Shown one piece after another: positions 15,507-24,870 of a stretch of DNA of 64,000 bases. Position numbers and translations under genes: made by a program. Positions within the stretch are counted from its first letter, which is position 1; each line of letters opens with the position of its first letter. Under the pieces are notes generated by a model. That model saw only the letters and a program-made list of their open reading frames with translations, had not been told where the DNA came from and did not search any database. Source of the stretch: Streptomyces sp. CG1 (lineage in GTDB: Bacteria; Actinomycetota; Actinomycetes; Streptomycetales; Streptomycetaceae); contig NZ_CP163518.1 of assembly GCF_041080625.1 (NCBI RefSeq), positions 6,937,501 through 7,001,500 on the forward strand, written 5' to 3'.

Positions 15507-15650
15507 GGCAAGTCCTCACCGGCGGTTGCGAGGCGGGCAAGGCCCCGCACCACTCAGGCTGGTCGTTCAAGCGGGCGATCTCGTGGGACTTCAGACGGTC
15601 TTTGGTGTTGGCGCACCGAGGGCCGTCGTCATTTCTGGGATGGGCTCGCG

Positions 15651-15848
15651 TCATACGGCCATCCCCCACTCGTCCAGGCCCTGGGCCAGTGCCTCCTCAT
15701 AGCGCTGCAGCTCTGTGGCGCTGTACAGCACCCTCTTGCCGATCTTGACCCCGCGCGGGCCCTTACCGATCTGGCGCCAGTACCGGACCGTGCTCTCGGA
15801 CGTGCGGTAGCGCTCGGCGACCTCGGCGGTGGTGAAGAAGCGTTCCAA
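15651..15848 (-). CDS. xis: Excisionase-like small HTH protein
   Basis: 65 aa. A MerR/excisionase winged helix fills the protein: FFTTAEVAERYRTSESTVRY, WRQIGKGPRGVKIGKRVLY and ELQRYEEAL. Such proteins bend att DNA and direct the integrase towards excision. It lies between the helicase and the divergent XRE regulator-integrase pair, the usual order in actinomycete integrative elements. The 144 bp to the helicase start (15507-15650) hold no further gene. Confidence 0.85.
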   Translation of the reverse strand: MERFFTTAEVAERYRTSESTVRYWRQIGKGPRGVKIGKRVLYSATELQRYEEALAQGLDEWGMAV

Positions 15849-15914
15849 GTCGTTTTCCTATTTGGATAGACGGTAAGTCATTACGTATAGTTGTACCCGA
15901 CGGAGGGTGACGAG

Positions 15915-15945
15915 TCAAATGGGGAAGTGTATGATTCAATTTGAA
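15915..15945. promoter_or_regulatory. Candidate operator between xis and the XRE regulator
   Basis: TTCAATTTGAA at 15935-15945 is a perfect odd palindrome, with a related half-site TCAAAT at 15915-15920. It sits in the only clearly AT-rich stretch of the element, between divergent xis and regulator genes. It probably controls element excision; the binding protein is most simply the XRE regulator encoded next to it. Confidence 0.45.
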
Positions 15946-15979
15946 AAGCGACCTGGTGGCGGCGACGAGGGAGGACGGC

Positions 15980-16486
15980 ATGAGTGACGGGCGGCTAGGC
16001 GGTGGCGATGTGCCACTGCTGTACAGCGAGGGCAACATCGCGGCGCGGGTGGCTATGGAACGCGAGGTCAGGGGGTGGAGCACGACGGAGCTGGCGGATC
16101 GGGTCACCAAGGCCGGCGTCCGGATGAACCAGACGGCGGTCTGGCGGATCGAAAACGGCAACCCGCGGCGCCGCATCAATGTCGATGAAGCCATCGGCTT
16201 CGCCAGAGTCTTCGAGCTGCCCCTCGAAGAGCTGATGTCCCCGCCGCTGGAGGGCATCGACCTTGAGGGGCGGCGCCTCGTCCAGGAGGCCGTCGAGGCG
16301 TTCTACGAGTCCCGTGACGCCCAGGACCGCCTCCATCGGGCGGTGGTCGCGACTGCCGAGTACATCGAGGCCCACCCTGATGGCTCGCGAGCCATCCACG
16401 AGCAGTGCCTTCGCCTCATGGGTGAAGAGCGCGACGCCCGAGCCCTTACTGAGTACATCGAGGGTGGCGGCTACTACCACCAGTAA
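15980..16486 (+). CDS. XRE-family regulator of the integrative element
   Basis: 168 aa from ATG 15980 with GGGAGGA upstream. The frame opens 13 codons earlier but lacks a ribosome site there. The HTH is at ~24-80 (ARVAMEREVRGWSTTELADR, NQTAVWRIENGNPRRRINVD, FARVFELPLEELM), followed by a helical region (QEAVEAFYESRDAQDRLHRA). It precedes the integrase by 21 bp in the same direction, so the two are probably co-transcribed, with this protein acting as repressor of the excision genes. Confidence 0.88.
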   Translation: MSDGRLGGGDVPLLYSEGNIAARVAMEREVRGWSTTELADRVTKAGVRMNQTAVWRIENGNPRRRINVDEAIGFARVFELPLEELMSPPLEGIDLEGRRLVQEAVEAFYESRDAQDRLHRAVVATAEYIEAHPDGSRAIHEQCLRLMGEERDARALTEYIEGGGYYHQ

Positions 16487-16507
16487 CCAACCTGAAGGAG
16501 AACCGGC

Positions 16508-17662
16508 TTGGCCAACATCCAGAAGCGCCCCAACGGCAAATGGCGGGGCCGCTACCGCGACCTCGACGGCAAGGAGCACGCCCGCCACTTCGACCGCAAG
16601 ATCGACGCCCAGCGCTGGCTCGACGAGGTGACGACCAGCATGGTCACGGGCCTCTACGTCGACCCGCGCGCCGGAAAGATCTCGTTCCAGAAGTACGCGG
16701 AGAAATGGGAAGAGTCGCTCATCGTCAGCGAGGCGGCCGAGCGCATCACCGACAACGCGCTACGGCTGCACCTGGTCCCGGCGCTCGGCTCCCGCGCCAT
16801 GGCGGCGATACGCCGCAACGACATACAGGTGCTGTTCAAGGCCCTGTCCGAACTGCTCGGCCCCGGCAGCGTGCGCAACGTCTACGACGTCCTAGTGCGC
16901 GTCATGACCGCGGCCGTCGAGGACAAGGTCATCCCGGCCAGCCCGTGCCGCCGGATCACCCTCCCGCCCGTGCCGGACGAAGAGGTCACCCCGCCCACGG
17001 TCGCGCAGGTCGAGGCCATGGCCCGCGTGATGCCGCCGTACATCCGGGCAGCAATCGTGACACTTGCCGGATCGGGCTTGCGCATAGGCGAGCTGCTCGG
17101 CCTCAAGGTGTCGGACGTCGACTTCAAGGCCGGCGCCATCCGAGTCGAGCGGCAGCGCCTCCAGTCGGGGAAGATCGGTCCGCCGAAGACCGCCAAGTCC
17201 CGTCGCACCGTCCCGGTCGGCGAGGTCGTCACCGACGCCCTCCTCGAACACCTCGCCGCACGCTCCTCCAAGGAGTGGCTGTTCACGATGGAGGAGGGCG
17301 AGCCCCTCAACTATCGCCGTTGGAAAACGGAGTGGAACTGCGCCCGCAGGGCGCTCCAGGCGGCGGAGAACGAGGCAGCCGAGCGCGAGGGGCGTAAGCC
17401 CGTCGAGCTGTCCCACATGGTGACCCACGACCTGCGCCACTTCTTCGCCTCCGCCCTCATCGCCGGCGGCGCGAGCGTCAAGCAGGTCCAGCTCGTCCTC
17501 GGTCACGCGTCCGCAGTCATCACGCTGCGGATCTACGCCCACCTGTGGCCGGGCGAAGAGGACCGCACCCGATCCGTCATGGACGCCGTGCTCGGCGGCC
17601 TGCGGACCGGGTGCGGACAGGTAGACACTGCAATCAAAGAAACCGCAGGTCAGAAGGCGTGA
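16508..17662 (+). CDS. int: Tyrosine site-specific integrase
   Basis: 384 aa, TTG start with AAGGAG upstream. N-terminal AP2-like arm-binding region (NIQKRPNGKWRGRYRDLDGK), SAM-like core-binding domain (~60-150), then the catalytic domain with R192 (GSGLRIGELLGL), K227-K230 region, H307/R310 (THDLRHFFAS), H333 (LGHAS) and nucleophile Y343 (RIYAHLWPG). All catalytic residues are present, so it should be active. It stops 7 bp before the sodN stop codon on the opposite strand. This suggests the attachment core lies within the sodN 3' end; no matching second copy was found in the window. Confidence 0.95.
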   Translation: MANIQKRPNGKWRGRYRDLDGKEHARHFDRKIDAQRWLDEVTTSMVTGLYVDPRAGKISFQKYAEKWEESLIVSEAAERITDNALRLHLVPALGSRAMAAIRRNDIQVLFKALSELLGPGSVRNVYDVLVRVMTAAVEDKVIPASPCRRITLPPVPDEEVTPPTVAQVEAMARVMPPYIRAAIVTLAGSGLRIGELLGLKVSDVDFKAGAIRVERQRLQSGKIGPPKTAKSRRTVPVGEVVTDALLEHLAARSSKEWLFTMEEGEPLNYRRWKTEWNCARRALQAAENEAAEREGRKPVELSHMVTHDLRHFFASALIAGGASVKQVQLVLGHASAVITLRIYAHLWPGEEDRTRSVMDAVLGGLRTGCGQVDTAIKETAGQKA

Positions 17663-17669
17663 ATCAAGA

Positions 17670-18065
17670 TCAAGCCTTCTTGGTCTCCCAGAAGATCTTG
17701 TCGATCTGGGCGATGTAGTCCAGGGCCTTCTGGCCCGTCGCCGGGTCGGTGGACGCCTTGGCGGCCGAGAGGGCCTTCAGGGTGTCGTTGACCAGCTGGT
17801 GCAGCTCCGGGTACTTCTCGAAGTGCGGGGGCTTGAAGTAGTCGCTCCAGAGCACGGAGACGTGGTGCTTGGCGAGCTCCGCGCGCTGCTCCTTGATGAC
17901 GGTGGCGCGTGCCTGGAAGTGGGGGTCGTCATTGCCGGCCATCTTCTCCTGGACGGCCTTCACCGACTCCGCCTCGATGCGGGCCTGGGCCGGGTCGTAC
18001 ACGCCGCAGGGCAGGTCGCAGTGGGCGCTGACCTTGACCTTGGGGGCAAACAGGCGGGAAAGCAT
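17670..18065 (-). CDS. sodN: Nickel superoxide dismutase
   Basis: 131 aa. A 14-residue propeptide (MLSRLFAPKVKVSA) precedes the nickel hook HCDLPCGVYD: H15, C16 and C20 become His1, Cys2 and Cys6 after cleavage. The rest (FKPPHFEKYPELHQLVND, ALDYIAQIDKIFWETKKA) closely follows S. coelicolor SodN. The enzyme is a cytosolic homohexamer dismutating superoxide. The leader GAGGAAGGAATGCTCC provides the ribosome site; in S. coelicolor this region is the target of the sodF-derived small RNA. sodX is divergent next to it. The 3' end lies 7 bp from the integrase gene, so it may have served as the insertion target. Confidence 0.98.
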   Translation of the reverse strand: MLSRLFAPKVKVSAHCDLPCGVYDPAQARIEAESVKAVQEKMAGNDDPHFQARATVIKEQRAELAKHHVSVLWSDYFKPPHFEKYPELHQLVNDTLKALSAAKASTDPATGQKALDYIAQIDKIFWETKKA

Positions 18066-18210
18066 GGAGCATTCCTTCCTCGTGATCGTCTTCTCAGGTG
18101 CGACATTACTCCCTGAGGAAGGCGATTTCTCGGGTGCCCCCTAGGGCTTAGGACAAAAGTCCAGGGTCAGACTGAGACTGGTGGAGGAACGGACCGGGGA
18201 GGTGCCGGGG

Positions 18211-18645
18211 ATGCCGGAGCTGTCGCAGGAGACCGAGCGGGGGAGGGCCGTGGCGCCGTTCGGGCTGGCCGAGGTGACCGGTCCGTCCATGGTGCCCACG
18301 CTCCGCCACGGGGACCGGCTGCTGCTGCAGTACGGCGCCACGATCCGGCCGGGCGACGTCGTGGTCCTGCGTCATCCGTTCCAGCAGGACCTGTTGGTCG
18401 TCAAGCGGGCCGTGGAGCGGCGCGACGGCGGCTGGTGGGTGCTCGGGGACAACCCGTACGCGGGCGGGGACAGCACGGACTACGGGGTCGTACCGGACGA
18501 GCTGATGCTGGGCAAGGCCCGCTTTCGGTACCGGCCGTTTCCCGCCGGTCAGCGCTCGCCGCTCGCGCTGGCGCGCTGGGCGCTCTCGGCCGCGAGGCCG
18601 CTGCTGCCGGACCGGTCGGCCTCCAGGCGCTTGCGGGCCCGGTAG
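18211..18645 (+). CDS. sodX: Nickel-SOD maturation protease (S26 family)
   Basis: 144 aa from ATG 18211 (GGGAGGTG upstream); a GTG at 18181 would add 10 residues. Signal-peptidase-like fold with catalytic Ser26 in GPSMVPTL and Lys65 in LLVVKRAV. The boxes RHGDRLLLQYG, RPGDVVVLRHP and LGDNPYAGGDSTDYGVV are also typical. It has no membrane segment, unlike LepB, consistent with cytosolic removal of the SodN propeptide. The gene is divergent from sodN. Its last 97 bp overlap the 3' end of the convergent CGNR gene. Confidence 0.92.
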   Translation: MPELSQETERGRAVAPFGLAEVTGPSMVPTLRHGDRLLLQYGATIRPGDVVVLRHPFQQDLLVVKRAVERRDGGWWVLGDNPYAGGDSTDYGVVPDELMLGKARFRYRPFPAGQRSPLALARWALSAARPLLPDRSASRRLRAR

Positions 18646-19178
18646 GCGGCCACGTTGGCACGGGTCGCGCAGCGGTCGGAGCAGTAGCGCCGGGAGCGGT
18701 TGGTGGAGGTGTCGAGGTAGGCGTTGCGGCAGGGGGCGGCCTCGCAGAGGCCCAGGCGGTCGACGCCGTACTCGGTGAGGTGGAAGGCCAGGCCCATGGC
18801 CGCGATCGCCGCGTAGCCCGCCGTCGCGTTCGACGGGTGGTCGGCCAGGTGCATGTGCCACAGCGGGCGGCCGTCGTCGTCGCGGTAGTCGTGGCCGGAG
18901 ATCTGCGGTGACACCGGGAACTCCAGCAGGAGTGAGTTCAGGAGGTCCACGGCCAGGGTCTCGTCGCCCTGGTCGGCCGCCTCGAAGACCGCGCGCAGCC
19001 TGGCCCGTACCGAGCGGAAGCGGGTGACATCGGCGTCCGTGGTGCGCCGGGCCGCGGAGGAGTTGGCGCCGAAGAGGTCGCGGACGGCCTCGACCGAGGT
19101 CAGCGAGTCCTTGCCCCGGGCCGGTTCCTCGCTGTTGACGAGACGTACGGCGTAATCCGAGTAATAGGCCAGTTCCAC
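18549..19178 (-). CDS. CGNR zinc-finger protein (ABATE domain)
   Basis: 209 aa. N-terminal ABATE-type domain (YYSDYAVRLVNSEE, SVRARLRAVFEAADQGDE, LLNSLLLEFP). The C-terminal CGNR zinc finger has LGLCEAAPCRNAYLDTS with RRYCSDRCATRANVAAYRAR; the name-giving CGNR is CATR here. Such proteins are presumed stress-linked transcription factors. The 3' end overlaps sodX by 97 bp in antisense, which is a long convergent overlap and could couple their expression through antisense transcription. Confidence 0.9.
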   Translation of the reverse strand: MELAYYSDYAVRLVNSEEPARGKDSLTSVEAVRDLFGANSSAARRTTDADVTRFRSVRARLRAVFEAADQGDETLAVDLLNSLLLEFPVSPQISGHDYRDDDGRPLWHMHLADHPSNATAGYAAIAAMGLAFHLTEYGVDRLGLCEAAPCRNAYLDTSTNRSRRYCSDRCATRANVAAYRARKRLEADRSGSSGLAAESAQRASASGER

Positions 19179-19278
19179 TTGTAGTCCTTACGGGGGCGCT
19201 TTATGGTCGTGTCTGCGGTCGGGTAACAGCCGGTCGTGCTTCCAGGGTATTACGCATCACGAGGGGAGACGGGGATCC

Positions 19279-20037
19279 ATGACCACGAGTACCGGAACCG
19301 ACTGGGCGGCCTGGCAGGAGAGCTGGGACCGGCAGCAGGAGTGGTACATGCCGGACCGCGAGCAGCGGTTCGAGATCATGCTCGACATGGTCGAGGCGCT
19401 CGTGGGGACCGCCCCGCGCGTCCTCGACCTCGCCTGCGGCACCGGCAGCATCACCGACCGGCTGCTCAGGCGCTTCCCGCGGGCCATCAGCACCGGCGTC
19501 GACCTCGACCCGGCCCTGCTGGCCATCGCGCGCGGCACCTTCGAGGGCGACGACCGCGTCTCCTTCGTCACCGCCGACCTCAAGGACGCCGACTGGCCGG
19601 CGAAGCTGCCGTACGACTCCTACGACGCCGTCCTGACCGCCACGGCTCTGCACTGGCTGCACAGCGAACCCCTCGCGGCCCTCTACGGTCGGGTCGCGGA
19701 GCTGGTCCGCGACGGCGGTGTCTTCATGAACGCGGACCACATGATCGACGACAGCACGCCCCGGATCAACGCGGCCGAGCGGGCACAGCGGCACGCGCGC
19801 ATGGATCAGGCCAAGCGGGACGGTGCTCTGGACTGGGCGGACTGGTGGCAGGTCGCCGCCAAGGACCCGGTCCTCGCCGAGCCCACCGCCCGCCGGTTCG
19901 AGATCTACGGCGAGCACGCCGACGGGGACATGCCCTCGCCGGGCTGGCATGCGCGGGTACTGCGCGAGAAGGGGTTCGGGGAGGCCCGGCCGGTGTGGTG
20001 CTCGCCGTCGGACACGCTGCTGCTCGCGGTGAAGTAG
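19279..20037 (+). CDS. SAM-dependent methyltransferase
   Basis: 252 aa. Motif I VLDLACGTGSITDRLL, post-I STGVDLDPALLAIA, motif II ADLKDADWPAKLPYDSYDAV and the signature TALHWLHSEPLAALYGRVAE typical of trans-aconitate/UbiE-like methyltransferases. The substrate is unknown. GAGGGGAGA upstream of ATG 19279. It is divergent from the CGNR gene across 100 bp and ends at a strong bidirectional terminator shared with the ABC transporter. Confidence 0.9.
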   Translation: MTTSTGTDWAAWQESWDRQQEWYMPDREQRFEIMLDMVEALVGTAPRVLDLACGTGSITDRLLRRFPRAISTGVDLDPALLAIARGTFEGDDRVSFVTADLKDADWPAKLPYDSYDAVLTATALHWLHSEPLAALYGRVAELVRDGGVFMNADHMIDDSTPRINAAERAQRHARMDQAKRDGALDWADWWQVAAKDPVLAEPTARRFEIYGEHADGDMPSPGWHARVLREKGFGEARPVWCSPSDTLLLAVK

Positions 20038-20049
20038 AAGCAGCGGGAA

Positions 20050-20078
20050 GGGGCGGTACGTGGAGTGCGTACCGCCCC
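20050..20078. terminator. Bidirectional terminator
   Basis: GGGGCGGTACG and CGTACCGCCCC form an 11-bp stem around a short loop, between the convergent methyltransferase and ABC ATPase genes (stops at 20037 and 20092). No T-run, normal for Streptomyces. Confidence 0.85.
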
Positions 20079-20091
20079 TCGAACGCGCGGG

Positions 20092-20898
20092 TCAGAGGAC
20101 CTTCGACAGGAACGACTGCGTCCGCTCGTGCTGTGGGTTCGTCAGGACGTCGCGTGGATGGCCCGATTCGACCACCACGCCCTCGTCCATGAACACCAGA
20201 CTGTCGCCCACCTCGCGGGCGAAGCCCATCTCATGGGTGACGACGACCATGGTCATGCCGGACCGGGCCAGGTCCCGCATGACGTCCAGGACGTCACCGA
20301 CCAGCTCCGGGTCCAGGGCCGAGGTCGGCTCGTCGAACAGCATCAGCTTCGGGTCCATCGCCAGCGCCCGGGCGATGGCCACCCGCTGCTGCTGGCCGCC
20401 GGAGAGCTGCGAGGGGTAGTACCCGGCCCGGTCGGCCAGGCCCACGCGCTCCAGCAGCTGCATCGCCCGCTCCCGGGCCTGCTCCTTCCTCACGCCCTTC
20501 ACCTGCACCGGCGCCTCCATGACGTTCTCCAGCGCCGTCATGTGCGGGAACAGGTTGAAACGCTGGAAGACCATGCCGATGTCCCGGCGCTTGCGCGCGA
20601 CCTCGCTGTCCTTCAGCTCGTACAGCTTGTCACCCTTCTGCCGGTATCCGACCAGCTCGCCGTCGACGTACAGCCGGCCGGCGTTGATCTTCTCGAGGTG
20701 GTTGATGCACCGCAGGAAGGTCGACTTGCCGGAGCCGGAGGGGCCGATCAGGCAGAACACCTCGCCCGGCCTCACCTCCAGGTCGATGCCCTTGAGCACC
20801 TCGACATGGCCGAAGGACTTGTGCACCCCCTGCGCCCTGACCATCGGCACCGAGCCCTCGGGCGGGGTGTCCTGCGTCTTGCGCGGTGTGTCGGTCAT
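20092..20898 (-). CDS. Polar amino-acid ABC transporter ATP-binding protein
   Basis: 268 aa. Walker [11 protein letters not shown]-loop [15 protein letters not shown], signature LSGGQQQR, Walker [15 protein letters not shown] and H-loop [10 protein letters not shown], all as in GlnQ/ArtP. ATG 20898 overlaps the stop of the permease gene (ATGA at 20895-20898). Last gene of a substrate-binding protein - permease - ATPase operon. The glutamine/glutamate class is likely from the GlnQ-like features; exact substrate not determinable. Confidence 0.96.
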   Translation of the reverse strand: MTDTPRKTQDTPPEGSVPMVRAQGVHKSFGHVEVLKGIDLEVRPGEVFCLIGPSGSGKSTFLRCINHLEKINAGRLYVDGELVGYRQKGDKLYELKDSEVARKRRDIGMVFQRFNLFPHMTALENVMEAPVQVKGVRKEQARERAMQLLERVGLADRAGYYPSQLSGGQQQRVAIARALAMDPKLMLFDEPTSALDPELVGDVLDVMRDLARSGMTMVVVTHEMGFAREVGDSLVFMDEGVVVESGHPRDVLTNPQHERTQSFLSKVL

Positions 20899-21881
20899 GC
20901 GCTCACCGCTCCCTTCGGCCGGCCCAGCGAGAACATGTTGGCCCGCACCTTCTGCCAGGGGGTCGGCGGCAGTTGGCGGCTGGAACCGCGGGCGTAGTAG
21001 CGCTCGATGTAGTACTGGCCGACGCTCAGCACCGAGGTCATGATCAGATACCAGGCCGCGGCGAGGAAGTACATCTCCACCGGGGCGCCGGAGTTCTGGC
21101 CGATGTCCTGGGCGTAGCGGAACAGTTCGGGATACTGGACGGCCGCCACGAGGGAGGTCGTCTTCAGCATGTTGATGACCTCGTTGCCCGTGGGCGGCAC
21201 GATTACGCGCATCGCCTGCGGGATGATCACCCGGCGCAGGGTCCTGCCGTGGCTCATGCCGAGCGCGTGGGCCGCCTCGGTCTGGCCCTCGTCCACCGCG
21301 AGCAGGCCCGCCCGGCAGATCTCGGCCATGTACGCCGCCTCGTTCAGACCCAGGCCGAGCAGCGCCGTCAGCAGCGGCGTCATGAAGTTCGACCAGTAGT
21401 CCTTGTAGATCGGCATCAGGTTGATGTAGTGGAAGACCAGGCCCAGGTTGAACCACAGGAACAGCTGGACCAGGACCGGGGTGCCGCGGAAGAACCAGAT
21501 GTAGAACCAGGCGATCGACGAGGTCACCGGGTTCTTCGACAGCCGCATGATGGCGAGGACGATGCCGCCGGCGATACCGATCAGCATCGACAGGACCGTC
21601 AGCAGGAGGGTCTTGTAGACACCGGTCATGATCCGGTGGTCGAAGAAGTAGTCCGGTACGGCGTGCCAGTTGATGTCGCCCTGGCTGAAGGCGTAGATGA
21701 TCGCGACGAGGATCGCGATGGCGAGGAGGGCGGAGACGTAGCGTCCGTAGTGCCGGACCGGGATGGCCTTGATGGCCTCCGGGCCGGCCGGGGGAGTGGG
21801 ACCCTCCCCGGGTTTCTCCCTGGGGTTCTCTCCCGGGTTCTCCCCGGGGTTCTCCCCGGCCGTCCTGTCTGTGTCAGTCAC
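20895..21881 (-). CDS. Polar amino-acid ABC transporter permease
   Basis: 328 aa from GTG 21881 (GAGAGG upstream). The first ~40 residues are a polar repeat ([20 protein letters not shown]), an unusual cytoplasmic extension encoded by a short tandem DNA repeat. About six membrane segments follow, with the permease EAA loop [20 protein letters not shown], the family motif coupling to the ATPase. Homologous to GlnP/HisM-type permeases. Between the binding-protein and ATPase genes, overlapping the latter. Confidence 0.93.
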   Translation of the reverse strand: MTDTDRTAGENPGENPGENPREKPGEGPTPPAGPEAIKAIPVRHYGRYVSALLAIAILVAIIYAFSQGDINWHAVPDYFFDHRIMTGVYKTLLLTVLSMLIGIAGGIVLAIMRLSKNPVTSSIAWFYIWFFRGTPVLVQLFLWFNLGLVFHYINLMPIYKDYWSNFMTPLLTALLGLGLNEAAYMAEICRAGLLAVDEGQTEAAHALGMSHGRTLRRVIIPQAMRVIVPPTGNEVINMLKTTSLVAAVQYPELFRYAQDIGQNSGAPVEMYFLAAAWYLIMTSVLSVGQYYIERYYARGSSRQLPPTPWQKVRANMFSLGRPKGAVSA

Positions 21882-21928
21882 GGGTGTTGCCTCTCGGTGG
21901 CCGCTTCTGCTGGGTCTGCTTCCGCGGG

Positions 21929-22882
21929 TCACTTGCCGCCGTTGATCACGGACTCCTTGACGGCGCCGTCCTGGGCGCCCCACTTCTCGAGGATCTTCTG
22001 GTACTCGCCGCTCTTGATGATCGCGTTCATCGCCGCCTGCAGCGCGTCACGCAGCTGGGTGTCCTTCTTGGCCACGGCGATGCCGTACGGGGCCGCCTCG
22101 ACCTGCTGGCCGACGGTCTGGAAGTCCTTGCCGCCGCCGGAGGTCTTCACCGCGTACGCCGCGACCGGGAAATCGGAGGACGCTGCGTCCACACCGCCCG
22201 AGCGCAGCCGGGTCTGGGACTGCTGGTCGTCGTCGAACGGCTCGATGGTGAGCTTCTTGCCGCTCGGACACTTCTTGGCCTCCGCCTTGGCCAGGTCGTT
22301 CGAGACGGTGCCGCGTTCGACGGCTATCTTCTTGCCGCACAGGTCCGACCAGCCGTTGATGCCCTGGGCGTCGCCCTTGCGGGTGTAGATCGAGACACCG
22401 GCGGTCAGGTAGTCGACGAAGTCGACGCCCTCGCCGACCTTCTTGCCCGTGTCCGGGTCGACGCCCTGCTGGCGGTTCTTGTTGTCCGTCATCGCCGACA
22501 TCGCGATGTCGTAGCGGCCGGAGCGCAGACCGGTGAGCAGGGCGTCGAAGGTGCCGTTCTGGAACTGCAGCGTCACGCCGAGCTGCTTGCCCAGAGCCGC
22601 GGCGAGGTCCGGGTCCAGACCGACCGCGTTGCCGGAGGAGTCCTTGAACTCCACCGGGGCGTACGCGATGTCCGAACCGACCTCGATCTTGCCCTTGTCC
22701 CTGATGTCCTTGGGGAGCTTGCCGGCCAGCGGGGCGCTGCCGGCGCTGCCGGAGTCCTTGCTCTTGTCCTTGGTCTGGTCACCGCAGCCGGTGAGCAGCA
22801 GGGTGCCCGCGACCACGATCGCACCGGCCACTGCCAGACGGGAGCGTGCGGCGGTCGTACGACGGGCGGAGCTTGCGGTCAT
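21929..22882 (-). CDS. Amino-acid ABC transporter substrate-binding lipoprotein
   Basis: 317 aa from ATG 22882 with GGAGG 7-8 nt upstream. Signal peptide with lipobox LLLTGC (Cys at ~33), then a family-3 solute-binding fold (SDIAYAPVEFKDSSGNAVG, DPDLAAALGKQLGV, QNGTFDALLTGLRSGRYDIA, KKIAVERGTVSNDL). Expected to be tethered outside the membrane and to deliver a polar amino acid to the permease. Operon head; a TTGACA-like -35 lies at 23010-23015 (minus strand) in the upstream gap. Confidence 0.95.
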   Translation of the reverse strand: MTASSARRTTAARSRLAVAGAIVVAGTLLLTGCGDQTKDKSKDSGSAGSAPLAGKLPKDIRDKGKIEVGSDIAYAPVEFKDSSGNAVGLDPDLAAALGKQLGVTLQFQNGTFDALLTGLRSGRYDIAMSAMTDNKNRQQGVDPDTGKKVGEGVDFVDYLTAGVSIYTRKGDAQGINGWSDLCGKKIAVERGTVSNDLAKAEAKKCPSGKKLTIEPFDDDQQSQTRLRSGGVDAASSDFPVAAYAVKTSGGGKDFQTVGQQVEAAPYGIAVAKKDTQLRDALQAAMNAIIKSGEYQKILEKWGAQDGAVKESVINGGK

Positions 22883-23451
22883 CGTGGTTCCTCCGGCGAA
22901 TGAGAAAGGTGCCGATGGGGTCGACGAGAAACACACACCTTCGGGTGTCGCGACCTCGTGGGTTTACGGCATCTTGCCATTCGGACTACGCCGTTCAGGG
23001 GCGTCGTCGTGTCAAAATCGCATAACGGGTGACCCCCCGAACCGCATCAGGTCGGTACATCCTCGGTCCTTCGCCGCCGAACCATCTGCGGGAATCAAGC
23101 CTTCCGGCCGGAATATCCACGGCATGTCTCACGATGTGGGCAGCGCGTGTGCCCGCGCACCAGCGCCTCCGGGCGCCCCGCGCGGTTGTCAGCCGCGTGT
23201 CACCTCTCTGTGGCTTTCTGGTCCTCAGATGTGACCTTGCACCTAATGGACTCGTCGTGGGCACCGTCCGTCCGGTAAGAAGGTTCTTTACACCCCTCAT
23301 CCGGGGCTCAGGGCGCGTGTGCGGCGCGCCCGTCGTGCAAGTGCTCGTACGTGCTCGTACGTATCGGCATTCGGGCCTTGCGCGGTGCCCGCCCACCCCT
23401 CACCAGGAGTGGTCGACCCTCAAACCATGCATACCTAAGGGGTAAAACGAA
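22883..23451. other. 569-bp divergent intergenic region
   Basis: Lies between the binding-protein gene (leftward) and malic enzyme (rightward), so it holds two promoters. Seen: a TTGACA -35 candidate for the leftward operon (complement of 23010-23015) and a perfect tandem repeat of GTGCTCGTAC at 23341-23360. AAGGGG (23437-23442) serves as malic enzyme ribosome site. No gene-like ORF or RNA recognised. Confidence 0.5.
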
Positions 23452-24675
23452 GTGGCAGCGGAGATCGTCAATCCTCGCAGCGACGGCAAACCGGACCAGG
23501 ACGGCGGGGCCGAGCCCCTCGATTCCTTCGATCCGGTGTTCGCGCTGCACCGCGGCGGCAAGATGGCCGTGCAGGCCACCGTGCCGGTCCGTGACAAGGA
23601 CGACCTTTCCCTCGCGTACACGCCCGGAGTGGCGCGCGTGTGCACCGCGATCGCCGAGCAGCCGGAGCTGGTCAACGACTACACATGGAAGTCCTCCGTG
23701 GTCGCCGTCGTGACCGACGGTACGGCCGTGCTCGGACTCGGGGACATCGGTCCCGAGGCCTCCCTCCCGGTGATGGAGGGCAAGGCGATCCTGTTCAAGC
23801 AGTTCGGCGGCGTCGACGCGGTTCCGATCGCGCTCGACTGCACCGATGTGGACGACATCGTCGAGACCGTCGTCCGGCTCGCCCCGTCCTTCGGCGGAGT
23901 GAACCTGGAGGACATCTCGGCGCCCCGGTGCTTCGAGATCGAGCGCCGGCTCCAGGAGCGCCTCGACATCCCGGTCTTCCACGACGACCAGCACGGTACG
24001 GCCGTCGTGACGCTCGCGGCGCTGCGCAACGCGGCGAAGCTGAGCGGCCGGGAGATCGGGGAGCTGCGGGCCGTCATCTCGGGCGCCGGCGCGGCCGGTG
24101 TCGCCATCGCCAAGATGCTGGTCGGGGCCGGCATCGGGGACGTGGCCCTGACCGACCGCAAGGGCGTCGTGTCCGCCGATCGGGAGGACCTCACCCCGGT
24201 CAAGCGGGAGGTGGCCGGCTTCACCAACAAGGCGGGCATCACCGGTTCGCTGGAGGACGCCCTCGCGGGCGCCGACGTCTTCATCGGCGTCTCCGGCGGT
24301 ACGGTGCCGGAGGAGGCCGTGGCCTCCATGGCGGAGGGCGCCTTCGTGTTCGCGATGGCCAACCCGAACCCCGAGGTGCACCCGGACGTCGCGCACAAGT
24401 ACGCGGCGGTCGTCGCCACCGGGCGGTCCGACTTCCCGAACCAGATCAACAACGTGCTGGCGTTCCCGGGCATCTTCGCGGGCGCGCTGCAGGTGCGGGC
24501 CTCTCGGATCACCGAGGGGATGAAGATCGCCGCGGCGGAGGCGCTGGCCGCGGTGGTCGGGGACGACCTTGCCGCCGACTATGTGATTCCGTCGCCGTTC
24601 GATGAGCGGGTTGCTCCGGCGGTTACAGCGGCGGTTGCGGCTGCTGCTCGTGCCGAGGGTGTTGCTCGTCGCTGA
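23452..24675 (+). CDS. Malic enzyme (malate oxidoreductase, decarboxylating)
   Basis: 407 aa, GTG start with AAGGGG 9 nt upstream. Malic-enzyme N-domain ([62 protein letters not shown]) and NAD-binding domain ([46 protein letters not shown]). It converts malate to pyruvate and CO2. Length and position match the S. coelicolor NAD-dependent enzyme (SCO5261 from memory); cofactor choice is inferred from that similarity. Followed by a clear terminator. Confidence 0.96.
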   Translation: MAAEIVNPRSDGKPDQDGGAEPLDSFDPVFALHRGGKMAVQATVPVRDKDDLSLAYTPGVARVCTAIAEQPELVNDYTWKSSVVAVVTDGTAVLGLGDIGPEASLPVMEGKAILFKQFGGVDAVPIALDCTDVDDIVETVVRLAPSFGGVNLEDISAPRCFEIERRLQERLDIPVFHDDQHGTAVVTLAALRNAAKLSGREIGELRAVISGAGAAGVAIAKMLVGAGIGDVALTDRKGVVSADREDLTPVKREVAGFTNKAGITGSLEDALAGADVFIGVSGGTVPEEAVASMAEGAFVFAMANPNPEVHPDVAHKYAAVVATGRSDFPNQINNVLAFPGIFAGALQVRASRITEGMKIAAAEALAAVVGDDLAADYVIPSPFDERVAPAVTAAVAAAARAEGVARR

Positions 24676-24684
24676 CGTTGCGTG

Positions 24685-24720
24685 AAATGGCCCCGTCCGT
24701 TTGGGCGGGGCCATTTCTTT
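24685..24720 (+). terminator. Terminator after malic enzyme
   Basis: AAATGGCCCCGTCC and GGGCGGGGCCATTT pair around GTTT (14-bp stem, one G-T), followed by CTTT. A textbook intrinsic terminator. Confidence 0.92.
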
Positions 24721-24870
24721 CCCGCCCGCCCGCGCGAATCGCGTGTTGAAGGGGTGCCCTGTGGCGGCGTTGGTGGTGGACTGTGCTGCACGGGTGGACC
24801 TGCGCAAGAGGGCATGTGTCACAGGGCTCCGTGGTTCCGTCGGCTGACCTGCGCACCTATCGTCGGGCCC

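Noticed and set aside
17640..17740. Search for attL/attR repeat of the sodN 3' end elsewhere in the window
   Set aside because: Only short chance matches such as GATCTGG and AAGGCTTCTT were found by eye; no convincing second copy, so no att site is annotated.
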